64,000 nt of DNA. It comes from CAWGHZ01 sp963822575 (GTDB lineage: Bacteria; Pseudomonadota; Alphaproteobacteria; MPNO01; DASWLB01). The notes under the pieces were generated by a model. It was not told the DNA's origin. It was given only the letters and a program-made list of their open reading frames with translations, and made no database searches. A program made the translations under genes and the position numbers. Of the stretch, positions 52,766 to 61,367 are shown one piece after another (position 1 is the stretch's first letter; every line of letters starts with the position of its first letter). Where the stretch lies: positions 1,302,001 through 1,366,000 of the forward strand of contig CAWGHZ010000007.1 in the NCBI GenBank assembly GCA_963822575.1, given 5' to 3'.

Positions 52766-55255
52766 ATGTCGGGCGTAGCGAACGGTTCGGGCCGGGGCCC
52801 GCGTCTGGCGCTCCGGCTCTCGCTCGCGCGTGCCGTGCTCGCCTGGGAGCGGGCGTGGCCCGCGATCTGGCCGGCGGTGGGCGTCGCCGGGCTGTTCGTC
52901 GCCGTCGCCTGGTTCGACCTGCTGCCGCTGCTGCCGGGCTGGCTGCACATGGCCGTGCTCGCCGGATTCGCCGCCGCACTGATCTGGACGCTGGGCCTTG
53001 CCGTCACCCGGTTCCGCGCGCCGGGCGGGCACGATGCCGAGCGCCGCCTGGAAACGGCGAGCGCCCTGCCCCACCGGCCGCTGACCGCCGTCAAGGACCG
53101 GCTCGCCGCCGGCGCCAACGACCCCTACGCCGCGGCTTTGTTCGACCTGCACCGGCGGCGCATGGCGGAGTCGATCCGCAAGCTGCGCATCGGACCGCCC
53201 CATCCGGGCCTCGCCCGGCGCGACCCGATCGCTTTGCGCGCCGCGCTGGTCCTGGTGCTGGTGGCGGCCGGCGTGTCCGGCTGGCCGGGCCTCTTCGACC
53301 GGGTCGGGCGCGCGCTCTCGCCCGAGCTCGGCATGGTGGCGTCGCGCGTGGCGACCTTGCGCCTGTGGATCACTCCGCCGGAATATACCGGCCGGCCGCC
53401 GCTGTTCCCGAGCGAGGCGAAGCCCGCCCAGCCGGGCGAGGCCAAGGCCGGCGTCCAGCCCGTGCTTCTCACCGTGCCGTCTGGCAGCGTGCTGACGGCC
53501 CAGGTGCAAGGTGGCTTCGGCCAGCCCGAGCTTGCCATCGACGACGCGCGCACCGCCTTCCAGCGCATCGACGACGGGGTCTACAAGACCGGCGCGACGC
53601 TGACCAGGGGCGGGACGCTGACCGTCCGCCAGGGCGGCGAGACGCTGGGGCGCTGGCGCCTTGCCGTCGTGGCCGACACGCCGCCGACCGTCGCGATCGA
53701 CCCGCCGCCGGCGGCGACGCCGCAGGGCTCGCTCAGCCTTGCCTACAAGGCGAAGGACGATTACGGCATCGCCAAGGTCGCGGCGACCATCCAGTTGCAG
53801 AAGCCGGCCGGCGGTGCCGCCGACGCGAAGCCGATGACGCTCGACCTGCCGCTGCCCAAACTCAACGCCACCGCGCTCGCCGACGTCACCTACCACGATT
53901 TGACCACCCATCCATGGGCGGGCCTGCCCGCCATCGTGCGCCTCACCGCGACGGACTCGGCGGGACAGACCGGCGAGAGCGCCGAGGTCAAGTTCACCAT
54001 CCCCGAGCGCGTCTTCCACAACCCGGTCGCGAAGCGGATCATCGCCGAGCGCAAGAAGCTGGCGCTGCGCGGCGACGCCGCGCGCGAGGAGGTGATCTCG
54101 GGCCTCGAGGACATCGCCGCGCGTCCCGGCGCCTATGACGGCGACCCGGTGGTGTTCCTCGCCCTGATCTCCGCCCGCTCGCGGCTCGGCTACGACCCCG
54201 GCAAGCAAGCGCTCACCTCGGTCGAGAAACTGCTGTGGGACACGGCTCTGCGCCTCGAAGACGGCAAGCTTTCGATCAGTCAGCGCGACATGCGCGAGAT
54301 CGAGAAGAAGCTGATGGACGCGCTCGCCCGCAATGCGCCGGACGCCGAGATCCAGCGGCTGATGAACGAGCTGCAGCAGGCGCTCCAGCGCTTCCTGCAG
54401 GCGCTGGCCGAGCAGATGATGAAGAACCAGCCCGACCAGAACCAGATGACGCAGCTTCCGCCCGACGCACGCATCATCGAGGGGCAGGACCTGATGCGCA
54501 TGCTGCAGCGCGCGCAGGAGCTGATGCGCATGGGCGACCGCGACGCCGCGCGCGAGATGCTGGCCCAGCTCCGCAACATCCTGGAGAATTTGCAGAACGG
54601 CCAGATGATGAGCATGCAGCAGATGATGCAACAGGGCCCGGCCGGCCAGGCGATGCGCCAGCTCCAGGACATGATCCGCCGCCAGAACGAGCTTCTGAAC
54701 AAGAGCTTCCAGGCACAGCGCCAGGGCGCCAAGCCGGGCGAGATGCAGATGTCGGCCCAGCAGCAGCAGGCACTGCGCGAGGCGCTGCAGAAGCTGCGCC
54801 AGCAGCTCCAGAAGATGGGCCAGGGCATGCCCGGCAAGGCGGGCGAGCAGCTCGGAAAGGCCGGCGAGGCGATGGGCCAGGCCGCCGGCTCGCTCGGGCG
54901 CGGCGATCCCAACGGCGCCATCGGGCCGCAGACCCAGGCGCTCCAGGCGCTGCAGCAGGCCGGGCGCGGCATGATGCAGCAGATGATGAGCCAGATGGGC
55001 TACGGGCCGGGCTACGGTCCGTGGGGACCGGACCTCATGAACCCGGCCCAGCGGCTGCGCGGCATGCGCGACCCGCTGGGCCGGCCGCTGCCGGAACAGC
55101 AGCACGGGTTCGACGCCTCGGACGTCAAGATCCCGTCGGAGTCCGACGTGCAGCGCGCCAAGCACATCGTCGACGAGCTGCGCCGCCGCGCAAGCCAGCG
55201 CGGCCGCCCGAACCTCGAGCTCGACTATATCGAGCGGCTGCTCGACCGGTTCTGA
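52766..55255 (+). CDS. DUF4175 (TIGR02302) family membrane protein
   Basis: An 829-residue protein of unknown function found next to lysA in many alphaproteobacteria. It has two or three membrane helices near the N-terminus (around residues 30-80 and 150-170), a large Ig/beta-rich periplasmic part in the middle, and a long Gln/Met-rich helical C-terminus (residues about 530-760, for example MQQMMQQG and ALREALQKLRQQLQKM) that is a probable coiled coil. An AAGGAGG ribosome-binding site lies 7 bases before the ATG at 52766. It ends 22 bases before the convergent hbd stop. Confidence 0.85.
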   Translation: MSGVANGSGRGPRLALRLSLARAVLAWERAWPAIWPAVGVAGLFVAVAWFDLLPLLPGWLHMAVLAGFAAALIWTLGLAVTRFRAPGGHDAERRLETASALPHRPLTAVKDRLAAGANDPYAAALFDLHRRRMAESIRKLRIGPPHPGLARRDPIALRAALVLVLVAAGVSGWPGLFDRVGRALSPELGMVASRVATLRLWITPPEYTGRPPLFPSEAKPAQPGEAKAGVQPVLLTVPSGSVLTAQVQGGFGQPELAIDDARTAFQRIDDGVYKTGATLTRGGTLTVRQGGETLGRWRLAVVADTPPTVAIDPPPAATPQGSLSLAYKAKDDYGIAKVAATIQLQKPAGGAADAKPMTLDLPLPKLNATALADVTYHDLTTHPWAGLPAIVRLTATDSAGQTGESAEVKFTIPERVFHNPVAKRIIAERKKLALRGDAAREEVISGLEDIAARPGAYDGDPVVFLALISARSRLGYDPGKQALTSVEKLLWDTALRLEDGKLSISQRDMREIEKKLMDALARNAPDAEIQRLMNELQQALQRFLQALAEQMMKNQPDQNQMTQLPPDARIIEGQDLMRMLQRAQELMRMGDRDAAREMLAQLRNILENLQNGQMMSMQQMMQQGPAGQAMRQLQDMIRRQNELLNKSFQAQRQGAKPGEMQMSAQQQQALREALQKLRQQLQKMGQGMPGKAGEQLGKAGEAMGQAAGSLGRGDPNGAIGPQTQALQALQQAGRGMMQQMMSQMGYGPGYGPWGPDLMNPAQRLRGMRDPLGRPLPEQQHGFDASDVKIPSESDVQRAKHIVDELRRRASQRGRPNLELDYIERLLDRF

Positions 55256-55277
55256 GGGGGCCCCGTCCGACCGCGGC

Positions 55278-56132
55278 CTACCGCGTCGGGACGGGCTGGT
55301 CGCCGGTGTAGTCGTAGAAGCCGCGGCCGGTCTTCTTGCCGAGCCAGCCGGCCTCGACATACTTCACCAGGAGCGGGCACGGCCGGTATTTGGAATCGGC
55401 GAGGCCCTCGTACAGCACCTGCATGACCGAGAGGCAGGTGTCGAGCCCGACGAAGTCGGCAAGCTCCAGCGGCCCCATCGGGTGGTTGGCGCCGAGCTTC
55501 ATCGCCGTGTCGATGGCCGAGATCGAGGCCACGCCCTCGTAGAGCGTGTAGACTGCCTCGTTGATCATCGGCAGCAGGATGCGGTTGACGATGAAGGCCG
55601 GATAGTCCTCGGAGACGACCGGCGTCTTGCCGAGCTTCCTCGCCATCTCCTCGACGGTCTGGAAGGTGGCGGGCTCGGTCGCGATGCCCGGGATGATCTC
55701 GACGAGCTGCATCAACGGCACCGGGTTCATGAAATGGAGCCCGATGAACTTGCCCGGCCGGTCGGTCGCCGCCGCGAGGCGGGTGATCGAGATCGACGAG
55801 GTGTTGGTCGCGATCATCGCGTCGGGCTTGAGATGCGGGATGAGCTGTTCGAACACCTTGCGCTTGACCGCCTCGTTCTCCGTCGCCGCCTCGATGACCA
55901 GGTCGCAATCGCCGAGCATGCCGTAATCGAGCCCCGACCGGATACGCGCCACCGCCGCCTTGCGGTCCGCGTCGGAGACGCGCCCGCGCGCCACCTGGCG
56001 CTCGAGGTTGCGCTGGATGGTCGACATGCCGCGGTCGATCTGGTCCTGGTCGATGTCCACTACCGCCACGTCGAGCCCGGCCAATGCGGCAACATGGGCG
56101 ATGCCGGTACCCATCTGGCCCGCGCCGATCAC
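55278..56132 (-). CDS. hbd: 3-hydroxybutyryl-CoA dehydrogenase (start codon problematic)
   Basis: The enzyme oxidises (S)-3-hydroxyacyl-CoA with NAD in beta-oxidation or butanoate metabolism. The NAD motif (GVIGAGQMGTGIAH), the catalytic His/Glu region (LHFMNPVPLMQLVEII) and PAFIVNRILLPMINEAV are intact. From GTG at 56132 the product has 284 residues but begins inside the first strand. A better start, ATG at 56213 with GAGGAA upstream, is followed by an in-frame TAA at codon 3 (56205-56207) and a linker that otherwise reads in frame into KKIGVIGAG. Either a base error or a true nonsense change is likely. The etfAB genes upstream fit an electron-transfer role. Confidence 0.88.
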   Translation of the reverse strand: MIGAGQMGTGIAHVAALAGLDVAVVDIDQDQIDRGMSTIQRNLERQVARGRVSDADRKAAVARIRSGLDYGMLGDCDLVIEAATENEAVKRKVFEQLIPHLKPDAMIATNTSSISITRLAAATDRPGKFIGLHFMNPVPLMQLVEIIPGIATEPATFQTVEEMARKLGKTPVVSEDYPAFIVNRILLPMINEAVYTLYEGVASISAIDTAMKLGANHPMGPLELADFVGLDTCLSVMQVLYEGLADSKYRPCPLLVKYVEAGWLGKKTGRGFYDYTGDQPVPTR

Positions 56133-56240
56133 CCCAATCTTCTTGATCGAGCGCGGCCGGGCGGCGGGTTCGGCGTCGGGGGCGGGCTTGGCGGCGGTGG
56201 AGCTTTAAATCATCGGGGTTCCTCGGATACGCGCGGCCGC

Positions 56241-57194
56241 CTAGCGCGGCTTCACGCCTTGGCGGTCCAGTTCGGCGGCGAGCTCGGGCAAAGCCTGGAA
56301 CAGGTCGGCGACGAGCCCGTAATCGGCGACCTGGAAGATCGGGGCTTCTTCGTCCTTGTTGATGGCGACGATGACCTTGGAGTCCTTCATGCCGGCGAGG
56401 TGCTGGATTGCGCCCGAAATGCCGACGGCGATGTAGAGCTCGGGCGCAACCACCTTGCCGGTCTGGCCGACCTGGAAGTCGTTCGACACGAACCCCGAGT
56501 CGACCGCCGCGCGCGACGCGCCGATGGCGGCGCCCAGCTTGTCGGCAATGGGCTCGATCAGCTTGAAATTGTCGCCCGACTGCATGCCGCGCCCGCCGGA
56601 GATGACCACGCGCGCGCCGGCGAGCTCGGGCCGCTCCGACCGGGTGAGGTCCTGACCGGCGAAGTCGGAAAGGCCGGTGTCCTCGGCCGGGCCGACCGGC
56701 TCGACTGGCGCCGTGGCGTCACCGTCCCCCGCGGCGGCGAAGGCGGTGGTGCGCACCGTCAGGACCTTGGTCGCGTCCGACGATTTCACCGTGGCAAGGG
56801 CGTTGCCGGCATAGATCGGCCGCACGAACGTGTCGGCGTCGACGACCTCGACGATCTCGGAAATCTGCGCCACATCGAGGAGCGCCGCGACGCGCGGCGC
56901 GACATTCTTGCCGAAGGTCGAGTTGGACGCGAGAATATAGCCGTAATCCTTGGCAAGACCGACGATCAGCGCCGCCAAATTCTCCGCCGTGCCGTGGGCG
57001 TAACGCGCGTCGTCGGAGACCAGCACCCTGGCGACGCCGGCGATCTTCGCGGCGGCCTCGGCGACCGCGCCGCACCCCTCGCCCGCCACCAGCACCGTCA
57101 CCTCGCCCAGCGCCGAAGCCGCCGTTACCGCATGGCGCGTCGCCGGGGCGAGCGCGACGTTGTCGTGGTCGGCGAGGACGAGCGCGGCCGGCAT
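56241..57194 (-). CDS. etfA: Electron transfer flavoprotein alpha subunit
   Basis: The FAD-binding subunit of ETF, which passes electrons from acyl-CoA and other dehydrogenases to ETF-ubiquinone oxidoreductase. The 317-residue product has the C-terminal FAD signature: ARVVISGGRGMQS, GASRAAVDSGF, DFQVGQTGKVVAPELYIAVGISGAIQHLAGM. The ATG at 57194 overlaps the etfB stop (ATGA-type coupling). It is followed by hbd. Confidence 0.96.
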   Translation of the reverse strand: MPAALVLADHDNVALAPATRHAVTAASALGEVTVLVAGEGCGAVAEAAAKIAGVARVLVSDDARYAHGTAENLAALIVGLAKDYGYILASNSTFGKNVAPRVAALLDVAQISEIVEVVDADTFVRPIYAGNALATVKSSDATKVLTVRTTAFAAAGDGDATAPVEPVGPAEDTGLSDFAGQDLTRSERPELAGARVVISGGRGMQSGDNFKLIEPIADKLGAAIGASRAAVDSGFVSNDFQVGQTGKVVAPELYIAVGISGAIQHLAGMKDSKVIVAINKDEEAPIFQVADYGLVADLFQALPELAAELDRQGVKPR

Positions 57195-57943
57195 CAGATC
57201 ACCCCCGCCTCGGTCTTGAGGGCGGTGACCAGCGCCTCGACCAATTCGACCTTGCGCCCGCCCTGGCGCTTCGGCGGCTCCTCGACCTTGAGGATCTCGA
57301 GGCGCGGCGCGGCGTCGACGCCGAGATCGTCGGGCGTCGCGGCGTCGATCTTCTTCTGGCGCGCCTTCATGATGTTGGGCAGGGTCGCGTAGCGCGGCTC
57401 GTTGAGGCGAAGGTCGGTGGTGACGACGCAGGGCATCTTGAGCTTGAGCCGTTCGAGCCCGCCGTCGACTTCGCGCGTCACGTCGGCCGTCCCACCCTTG
57501 ATCTCGAGCTTGGAGGCGAACGTGCCCTGCGCCCAGCCGAGCAGCGCGGCCAGCATCTGGCCGGTCTGGTTGGAATCGTCGTCGATCGCCTGCTTGCCCA
57601 GGATGCAGAGCTCGGGCGCCTCGTTCCTGGCGACGGCGGCCAAGATCTTGGCGGCGGCGAGCGGCTGGATCTCGGAGTCGGTCCTGACGTGGATCGCGCG
57701 GTCCGCCCCCATGGCGAGCGCGGTGCGCAGCGTCTCCTGGCACTGCGCCGGGCCGATGGTGACGGCGACGATTTCGGCGTCGAGCCCGCGCTCGCGGAGC
57801 CGGATCGCCTCCTCTACCGCAATCTCGTCGAACGGGTTCATCGCCATCTTGAGATTCGCGGTATCGACGCCCGTCCGGTCCGACTTGACGCGCACCTTGA
57901 CGTTGGCATCGACCACTCGCTTGACGGCGACGAGAATTTTCAT
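57194..57943 (-). CDS. etfB: Electron transfer flavoprotein beta subunit
   Basis: The AMP-binding subunit of ETF, 249 residues. It begins MKILVAVKRVVD and has the family motifs MNPFDEIAVEEAIRL, ILGKQAIDDDSNQTGQML and the late LPNIMKARQKKI. It is first in etfB-etfA-hbd. The start lies about 180 bases from the HIG1-type gene, leaving room for a promoter. Confidence 0.96.
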   Translation of the reverse strand: MKILVAVKRVVDANVKVRVKSDRTGVDTANLKMAMNPFDEIAVEEAIRLRERGLDAEIVAVTIGPAQCQETLRTALAMGADRAIHVRTDSEIQPLAAAKILAAVARNEAPELCILGKQAIDDDSNQTGQMLAALLGWAQGTFASKLEIKGGTADVTREVDGGLERLKLKMPCVVTTDLRLNEPRYATLPNIMKARQKKIDAATPDDLGVDAAPRLEILKVEEPPKRQGGRKVELVEALVTALKTEAGVI

Positions 57944-58125
57944 GCTTGACCTGGGCGGTGGGCTGAACGTGGGACGGCGCGAACAGTTATGGGACGTTGC
58001 TGCCTCTGTCAACGCGCCGCGCCCGGCGCCAGTTCTTTTCGCACCGCACACTAGGCAGAGGCACCGGCGGAGTCAATTCGCGCGTGACGATTCCGTGACG
58101 CGCCGCGCGGCGGCGGCTGGCAGCG

Positions 58126-58323
58126 TCAATGGCTGTACAGCACGTAGAAGGCGCCGATCAGCAGGATGGCGATCAGCTGGGCGATCACGCGCATCCGCAT
58201 CAACTTATTGGAATATTTGGCATTGAAGCTCCCGCCTCGAAGCATCGAGACGACGCCCACGATCAGGATCGCGAGCACCGCGACGAGCGCGAGCGGGATC
58301 AGAATATCGAATACCGAGCCCAT
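58126..58323 (-). CDS. HIG1-type twin transmembrane protein
   Basis: A 65-residue protein with two membrane helices (about residues 4-25 and 43-63) joined by a positively charged loop FNAKYSNKLMRMRVIAQ. The loop matches the HIG1 domain consensus, in which a basic loop ends in Arg-x-x-x-Gln. Bacterial HIG1 proteins accompany cytochrome oxidase and respiratory supercomplexes. The ATG at 58323 gives MGSVFDIL; an ATG four codons upstream (58335) is also possible. It stands alone between etfB and a divergent Nudix gene. Confidence 0.82.
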   Translation of the reverse strand: MGSVFDILIPLALVAVLAILIVGVVSMLRGGSFNAKYSNKLMRMRVIAQLIAILLIGAFYVLYSH

Positions 58324-58435
58324 CCGGTCGATCATACAGGGGGCCGCCGCGGACGGAAATCACATTCGCAGCCGCGAAGAATTGTGCAGCGCATCACGGC
58401 TCGCCATATCCCGCCGCGAAGGGTAGAGTGCCTCC

Positions 58436-59281
58436 ATGAGCCTGATAGACCGCATCCGCGAGTGCAACGCCCACGATTTGACCAATTTCCTGCCGTTCTA
58501 CGTGGCGGGCGCGCGGGTGGGCTGGATCAAGAAGGCTTTCGGCCGCCGCCTCGCCGGCTTCGACGCCTTCGCCGTGTCCTCCGTCGAGGTCGAGATGTCG
58601 GCCGAGCTGACCGAGCCTGAGGCCCGCTCGGCGGCGATGGCGGAGGTCGTGGCGGCCCTCGCCGACGACGGCATCGTCACCGGCGTGCGCGGCGAGATGT
58701 ATCCCGTCTCGGCGTCGTTCGGCGCGCAGCCGCTGCTGGTGATGGAGCGGGCAGCCGCGCCCCATTTCGGCGTGCGCGCCTACGGGGTGCACCTGACCGG
58801 CTACGTGCGCGATCCGGATGGCGGGACCCGCATCTGGGTCGGGCTGCGCGACCCCAACAAGCACGCCTATCCCGGCCAGCTCGACAATCTGGTGGCGGGC
58901 GGCCAGCCGGTCGGCATCTCGCTCGCCGAGAACCTGGCGAAGGAGGCACGCGAGGAGGCCTCGATCCCGCCGGAGCTGATCGCCCAGGCGCGCCCCGTCG
59001 GCTGCGTCAGCTACTGCCAGGAGACCGACGAGGGGCTGAAACCCGACGTGCTGTTCTGCTACGACCTGGAGCTTCCGGCGGACTTCCGGCCGGTCAACAC
59101 CGACGGCGAGGTGGTGGAGTTCTACCTCTGGCCGGTCGAGAAGACGATGCACGTAATCGCCTCGACGCGCGAGTTCAAGTTCAACTGCAATCTTGTGAAC
59201 ATTGACTTCTTCGTGCGCCACGGCTTCATCGCGCCCGACGATCCCGACTACGTCGCTATCCTCCGCGGCCTGCACTCGTAA
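58436..59281 (+). CDS. DUF4743 and Nudix hydrolase protein (Tnr3-like)
   Basis: A 281-residue two-domain protein. The N-terminal half (about residues 1-105) is the DUF4743 region. The C-terminal half is a Nudix domain with the box GGQPVGISLAENLAKEAREEAS, which keeps the REAREE catalytic core. The combination matches the thiamine-pyrophosphokinase-associated Nudix proteins (the Tnr3 N-terminus), known to hydrolyse oxidised thiamine diphosphate derivatives. Whether this one does so is inferred. The ATG at 58436 is the first good start. Confidence 0.87.
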   Translation: MSLIDRIRECNAHDLTNFLPFYVAGARVGWIKKAFGRRLAGFDAFAVSSVEVEMSAELTEPEARSAAMAEVVAALADDGIVTGVRGEMYPVSASFGAQPLLVMERAAAPHFGVRAYGVHLTGYVRDPDGGTRIWVGLRDPNKHAYPGQLDNLVAGGQPVGISLAENLAKEAREEASIPPELIAQARPVGCVSYCQETDEGLKPDVLFCYDLELPADFRPVNTDGEVVEFYLWPVEKTMHVIASTREFKFNCNLVNIDFFVRHGFIAPDDPDYVAILRGLHS

Positions 59282-59369
59282 GCTCGCGATGCCGCTCCCC
59301 CGCGGGCCGGGAACATGCTAGGATCGATGGGTTCGCGGCGAGCAAGCCGCGGCGCTTGAGATCCGCTTC

Positions 59370-60173
59370 GTGCCGACCGTATCGCGCTTCGCCTTCCTCG
59401 TTCTCGCCGGCGCGCTGGCGCTGGGCCAGCCGGCGCGTGCCGCGGAGACCGACGTCGACCTCGCACTCGTCCTCGCCGTCGACGTGTCGGGCTCGGTCGA
59501 CGAGGAGGAGGCCGAGCTTCAGCGCGACGGCTACATGCACGCCATCGTCGCGCCCGAGGTGATCGACGCCATCCGCCAGGGCGTCAACGGACGCATCGCG
59601 CTCTCCTACATCGAATGGTCGGGCGTCGGCCAGCAGATGACGGTGGTCGACTGGCATCTGATCGACGGGCTTCCCGCCGCCAAGGCGTTCGTCGCCGAGC
59701 TCGCGGCCCACCCGCCGGGGCGCGGCCGCTTCACCTCGATCAGCGGCGCCATCGACTACGCCGTGCCGCTCCTCAAGGCCGCGCAGGTGCACGCCATCCG
59801 CCGCGCCATCGACATCTCGGGCGACGGGCCGAACAACCGCGGCCGGCCGATCACCGAGGCGCGCGACGAGGCGGTCGCGCAGGGGATCACCATCAACGGC
59901 CTGCCCATCGTCAACGACCGGCCCAACTTCTTCGGCCGGCCGATGCCCGACCTCGACCTCTACTACCGCAACTGCGTGATCGGCGGCCCGGGCGCGCTCT
60001 ACGTCGTGGCCAAGGACTTCCAGTCCTTCGCCAACGCGATCCGCCGCAAGCTGCTCCTGGAAATCTCCGACCGTGCCCCGCCCGCGCGGATCATCCCCGC
60101 CGCCGAGCGCCCGGGCCCGTCCTGCAACTCCGGCGCGTACGACTTCCGCCGCCGCTTCCGCGACCCGTTCTGA
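59370..60173 (+). CDS. DUF1194 secreted von Willebrand factor A-like protein
   Basis: A 267-residue protein with a signal peptide (about residues 1-24, ending ARAAE) and a VWA-type domain. The MIDAS motif DVSGSVDEEE (DxSxS) is intact, and the GRFTSISGAIDYA and DISGDGPNNRG segments complete the metal-site pattern of DUF1194. The function is unknown; it is likely a periplasmic metal-dependent binding protein. The GTG at 59370 starts the signal peptide. Its 3' end overlaps the convergent paraoxonase-like gene by 83 bases. Confidence 0.88.
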   Translation: MPTVSRFAFLVLAGALALGQPARAAETDVDLALVLAVDVSGSVDEEEAELQRDGYMHAIVAPEVIDAIRQGVNGRIALSYIEWSGVGQQMTVVDWHLIDGLPAAKAFVAELAAHPPGRGRFTSISGAIDYAVPLLKAAQVHAIRRAIDISGDGPNNRGRPITEARDEAVAQGITINGLPIVNDRPNFFGRPMPDLDLYYRNCVIGGPGALYVVAKDFQSFANAIRRKLLLEISDRAPPARIIPAAERPGPSCNSGAYDFRRRFRDPF

Positions 60174-61272
60174 TGCCCTGCAGCCGGCAGGTGACAAGGC
60201 CGGGGGCGAACACCGCGCCCACCAGCAGGAGCCCGTTCGCCGCGACCCCGACGGTGGCGGCCGAAAGCTGGTGTCCGTCGTCGGCGTAAAGGGTCTTCAC
60301 CCGGGCTGGCGGTCCGGGGTCGAGCCGCGCCACCCGCGACGGCGCGGTGTGGAGCCCCAGGCGCCAGTCGCCGGTCAGCGCATAGAGCGCGAAGCGCCAT
60401 AGGCTGGGATGGCCGGCGACGGTGAGGCTCCCGTCCGGTGCGAGGTCGAGGTTGTCGACGCCGATGCCGAGCGGGATCGTCCGGTCGGGTGCGGCGCGCG
60501 GGAGGCCGCCGTTGGCGATATCGTAGACCTGCACCGCCTCGGCGCGCGAGGCGGCGACGTAAAGACGCTGCTCCTTGCGGTCGAAGGCGATGCCGTTGGC
60601 GTAGGAAATGCCCGTCGCGACCCGGCTGAACCGGGCCCCAGGCGCGGTGTCGCCATCGTAGCGCACGACGCTGCCCCGTCCGTTGCCGGTCACATCCTCC
60701 AGCGTGCGGCCGAGCGTGCCGGTCGCGCCATGGTCGTTGGTGACGAAAAAGGCGTTGCGCCCGGCGGCGGCGAGGTCGTTCGGGCTCGTGATCAAGTCGC
60801 TTTGCAAGGTCGTACGATGGACGAGCGCGCCGTTCGAGAGGTCGAACACCTCCACCGTCTCGGCCGGCGTCGGCCGTGCGCGGTGGTTGACCGCGAACAG
60901 CGTGTCGCCGCCGGACCCGAGCCAGAGGTCGATGCCATGCGGGTGGAAATCGCCCTTGAACCCGCGCGTCAGCGCCACCGCCGCGGCGTGGGCGGGCAGC
61001 GCGGCGACGGCGGCGAGCGGCAGAGCGTAGATTCCGCCCTGGGTCAGCGTCGGCGCGTCGGCGGCGATCTCGTCAGCAACCCGGCGCCGCTCGTCGGAAG
61101 AGAGGAAGGCGACCCCGCCCGTGCGGTCGAGGGCGATGTCCTCGATGCCCACCAGCGGCTGCCCCGTGTCGGCGGCGGTCACCGCCACATGCACGCATTT
61201 TGCCGCGGCCGGCGCGATGAGGGCCGAAGGGAGCACCCACAACCAGAATGATGCGAATAAACCGAACCTCAT
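60091..61272 (-). CDS. Paraoxonase/arylesterase-like beta-propeller protein
   Basis: A 393-residue secreted protein: a signal peptide (about residues 1-22) followed by a six-bladed propeller. Calcium-site segments typical of paraoxonase are present, namely IEDIALDRTG, SPNDLAAAG and AFFVTNDHG. Such enzymes hydrolyse lactones or aryl esters. The fold should end near LLVGAVFAPGLVTC; about 30 basic low-complexity residues follow, reading antisense into the DUF1194 gene, so the natural stop has probably been lost or miscalled. The ATG at 61272 is preceded by a palindromic repeat, and the same-strand amidohydrolase lies upstream. Confidence 0.78.
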   Translation of the reverse strand: MRFGLFASFWLWVLPSALIAPAAAKCVHVAVTAADTGQPLVGIEDIALDRTGGVAFLSSDERRRVADEIAADAPTLTQGGIYALPLAAVAALPAHAAAVALTRGFKGDFHPHGIDLWLGSGGDTLFAVNHRARPTPAETVEVFDLSNGALVHRTTLQSDLITSPNDLAAAGRNAFFVTNDHGATGTLGRTLEDVTGNGRGSVVRYDGDTAPGARFSRVATGISYANGIAFDRKEQRLYVAASRAEAVQVYDIANGGLPRAAPDRTIPLGIGVDNLDLAPDGSLTVAGHPSLWRFALYALTGDWRLGLHTAPSRVARLDPGPPARVKTLYADDGHQLSAATVGVAANGLLLVGAVFAPGLVTCRLQGIRTGRGSGGGSRTRRSCRTGPGARRRG

Positions 61273-61275
61273 TAC

Positions 61276-61350
61276 GTCATCGCGAGCGCAGCGACGAAGC
61301 AATCCAGAGCGGCCTCTGGATTGCTTCGTCGCTGCGCTCCTCGCCATGAC
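61276..61350. repeat. Long perfect-stem palindromic element
   Basis: The stretch GTCATCGCGAGCGCAGCGAC... reads back as ...GTCGCTGCGCTCCTCGCCATGAC, with CAGAGCGGCCTCTG at the centre, giving a near-perfect stem of more than 30 base pairs. It is the familiar dispersed GTCATTGCGAGC-type repeat of many proteobacteria. It lies between two leftward genes and may attenuate transcription between them. Confidence 0.8.
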
Positions 61351-61367
61351 AGGGGAGAAGGCCTCTT

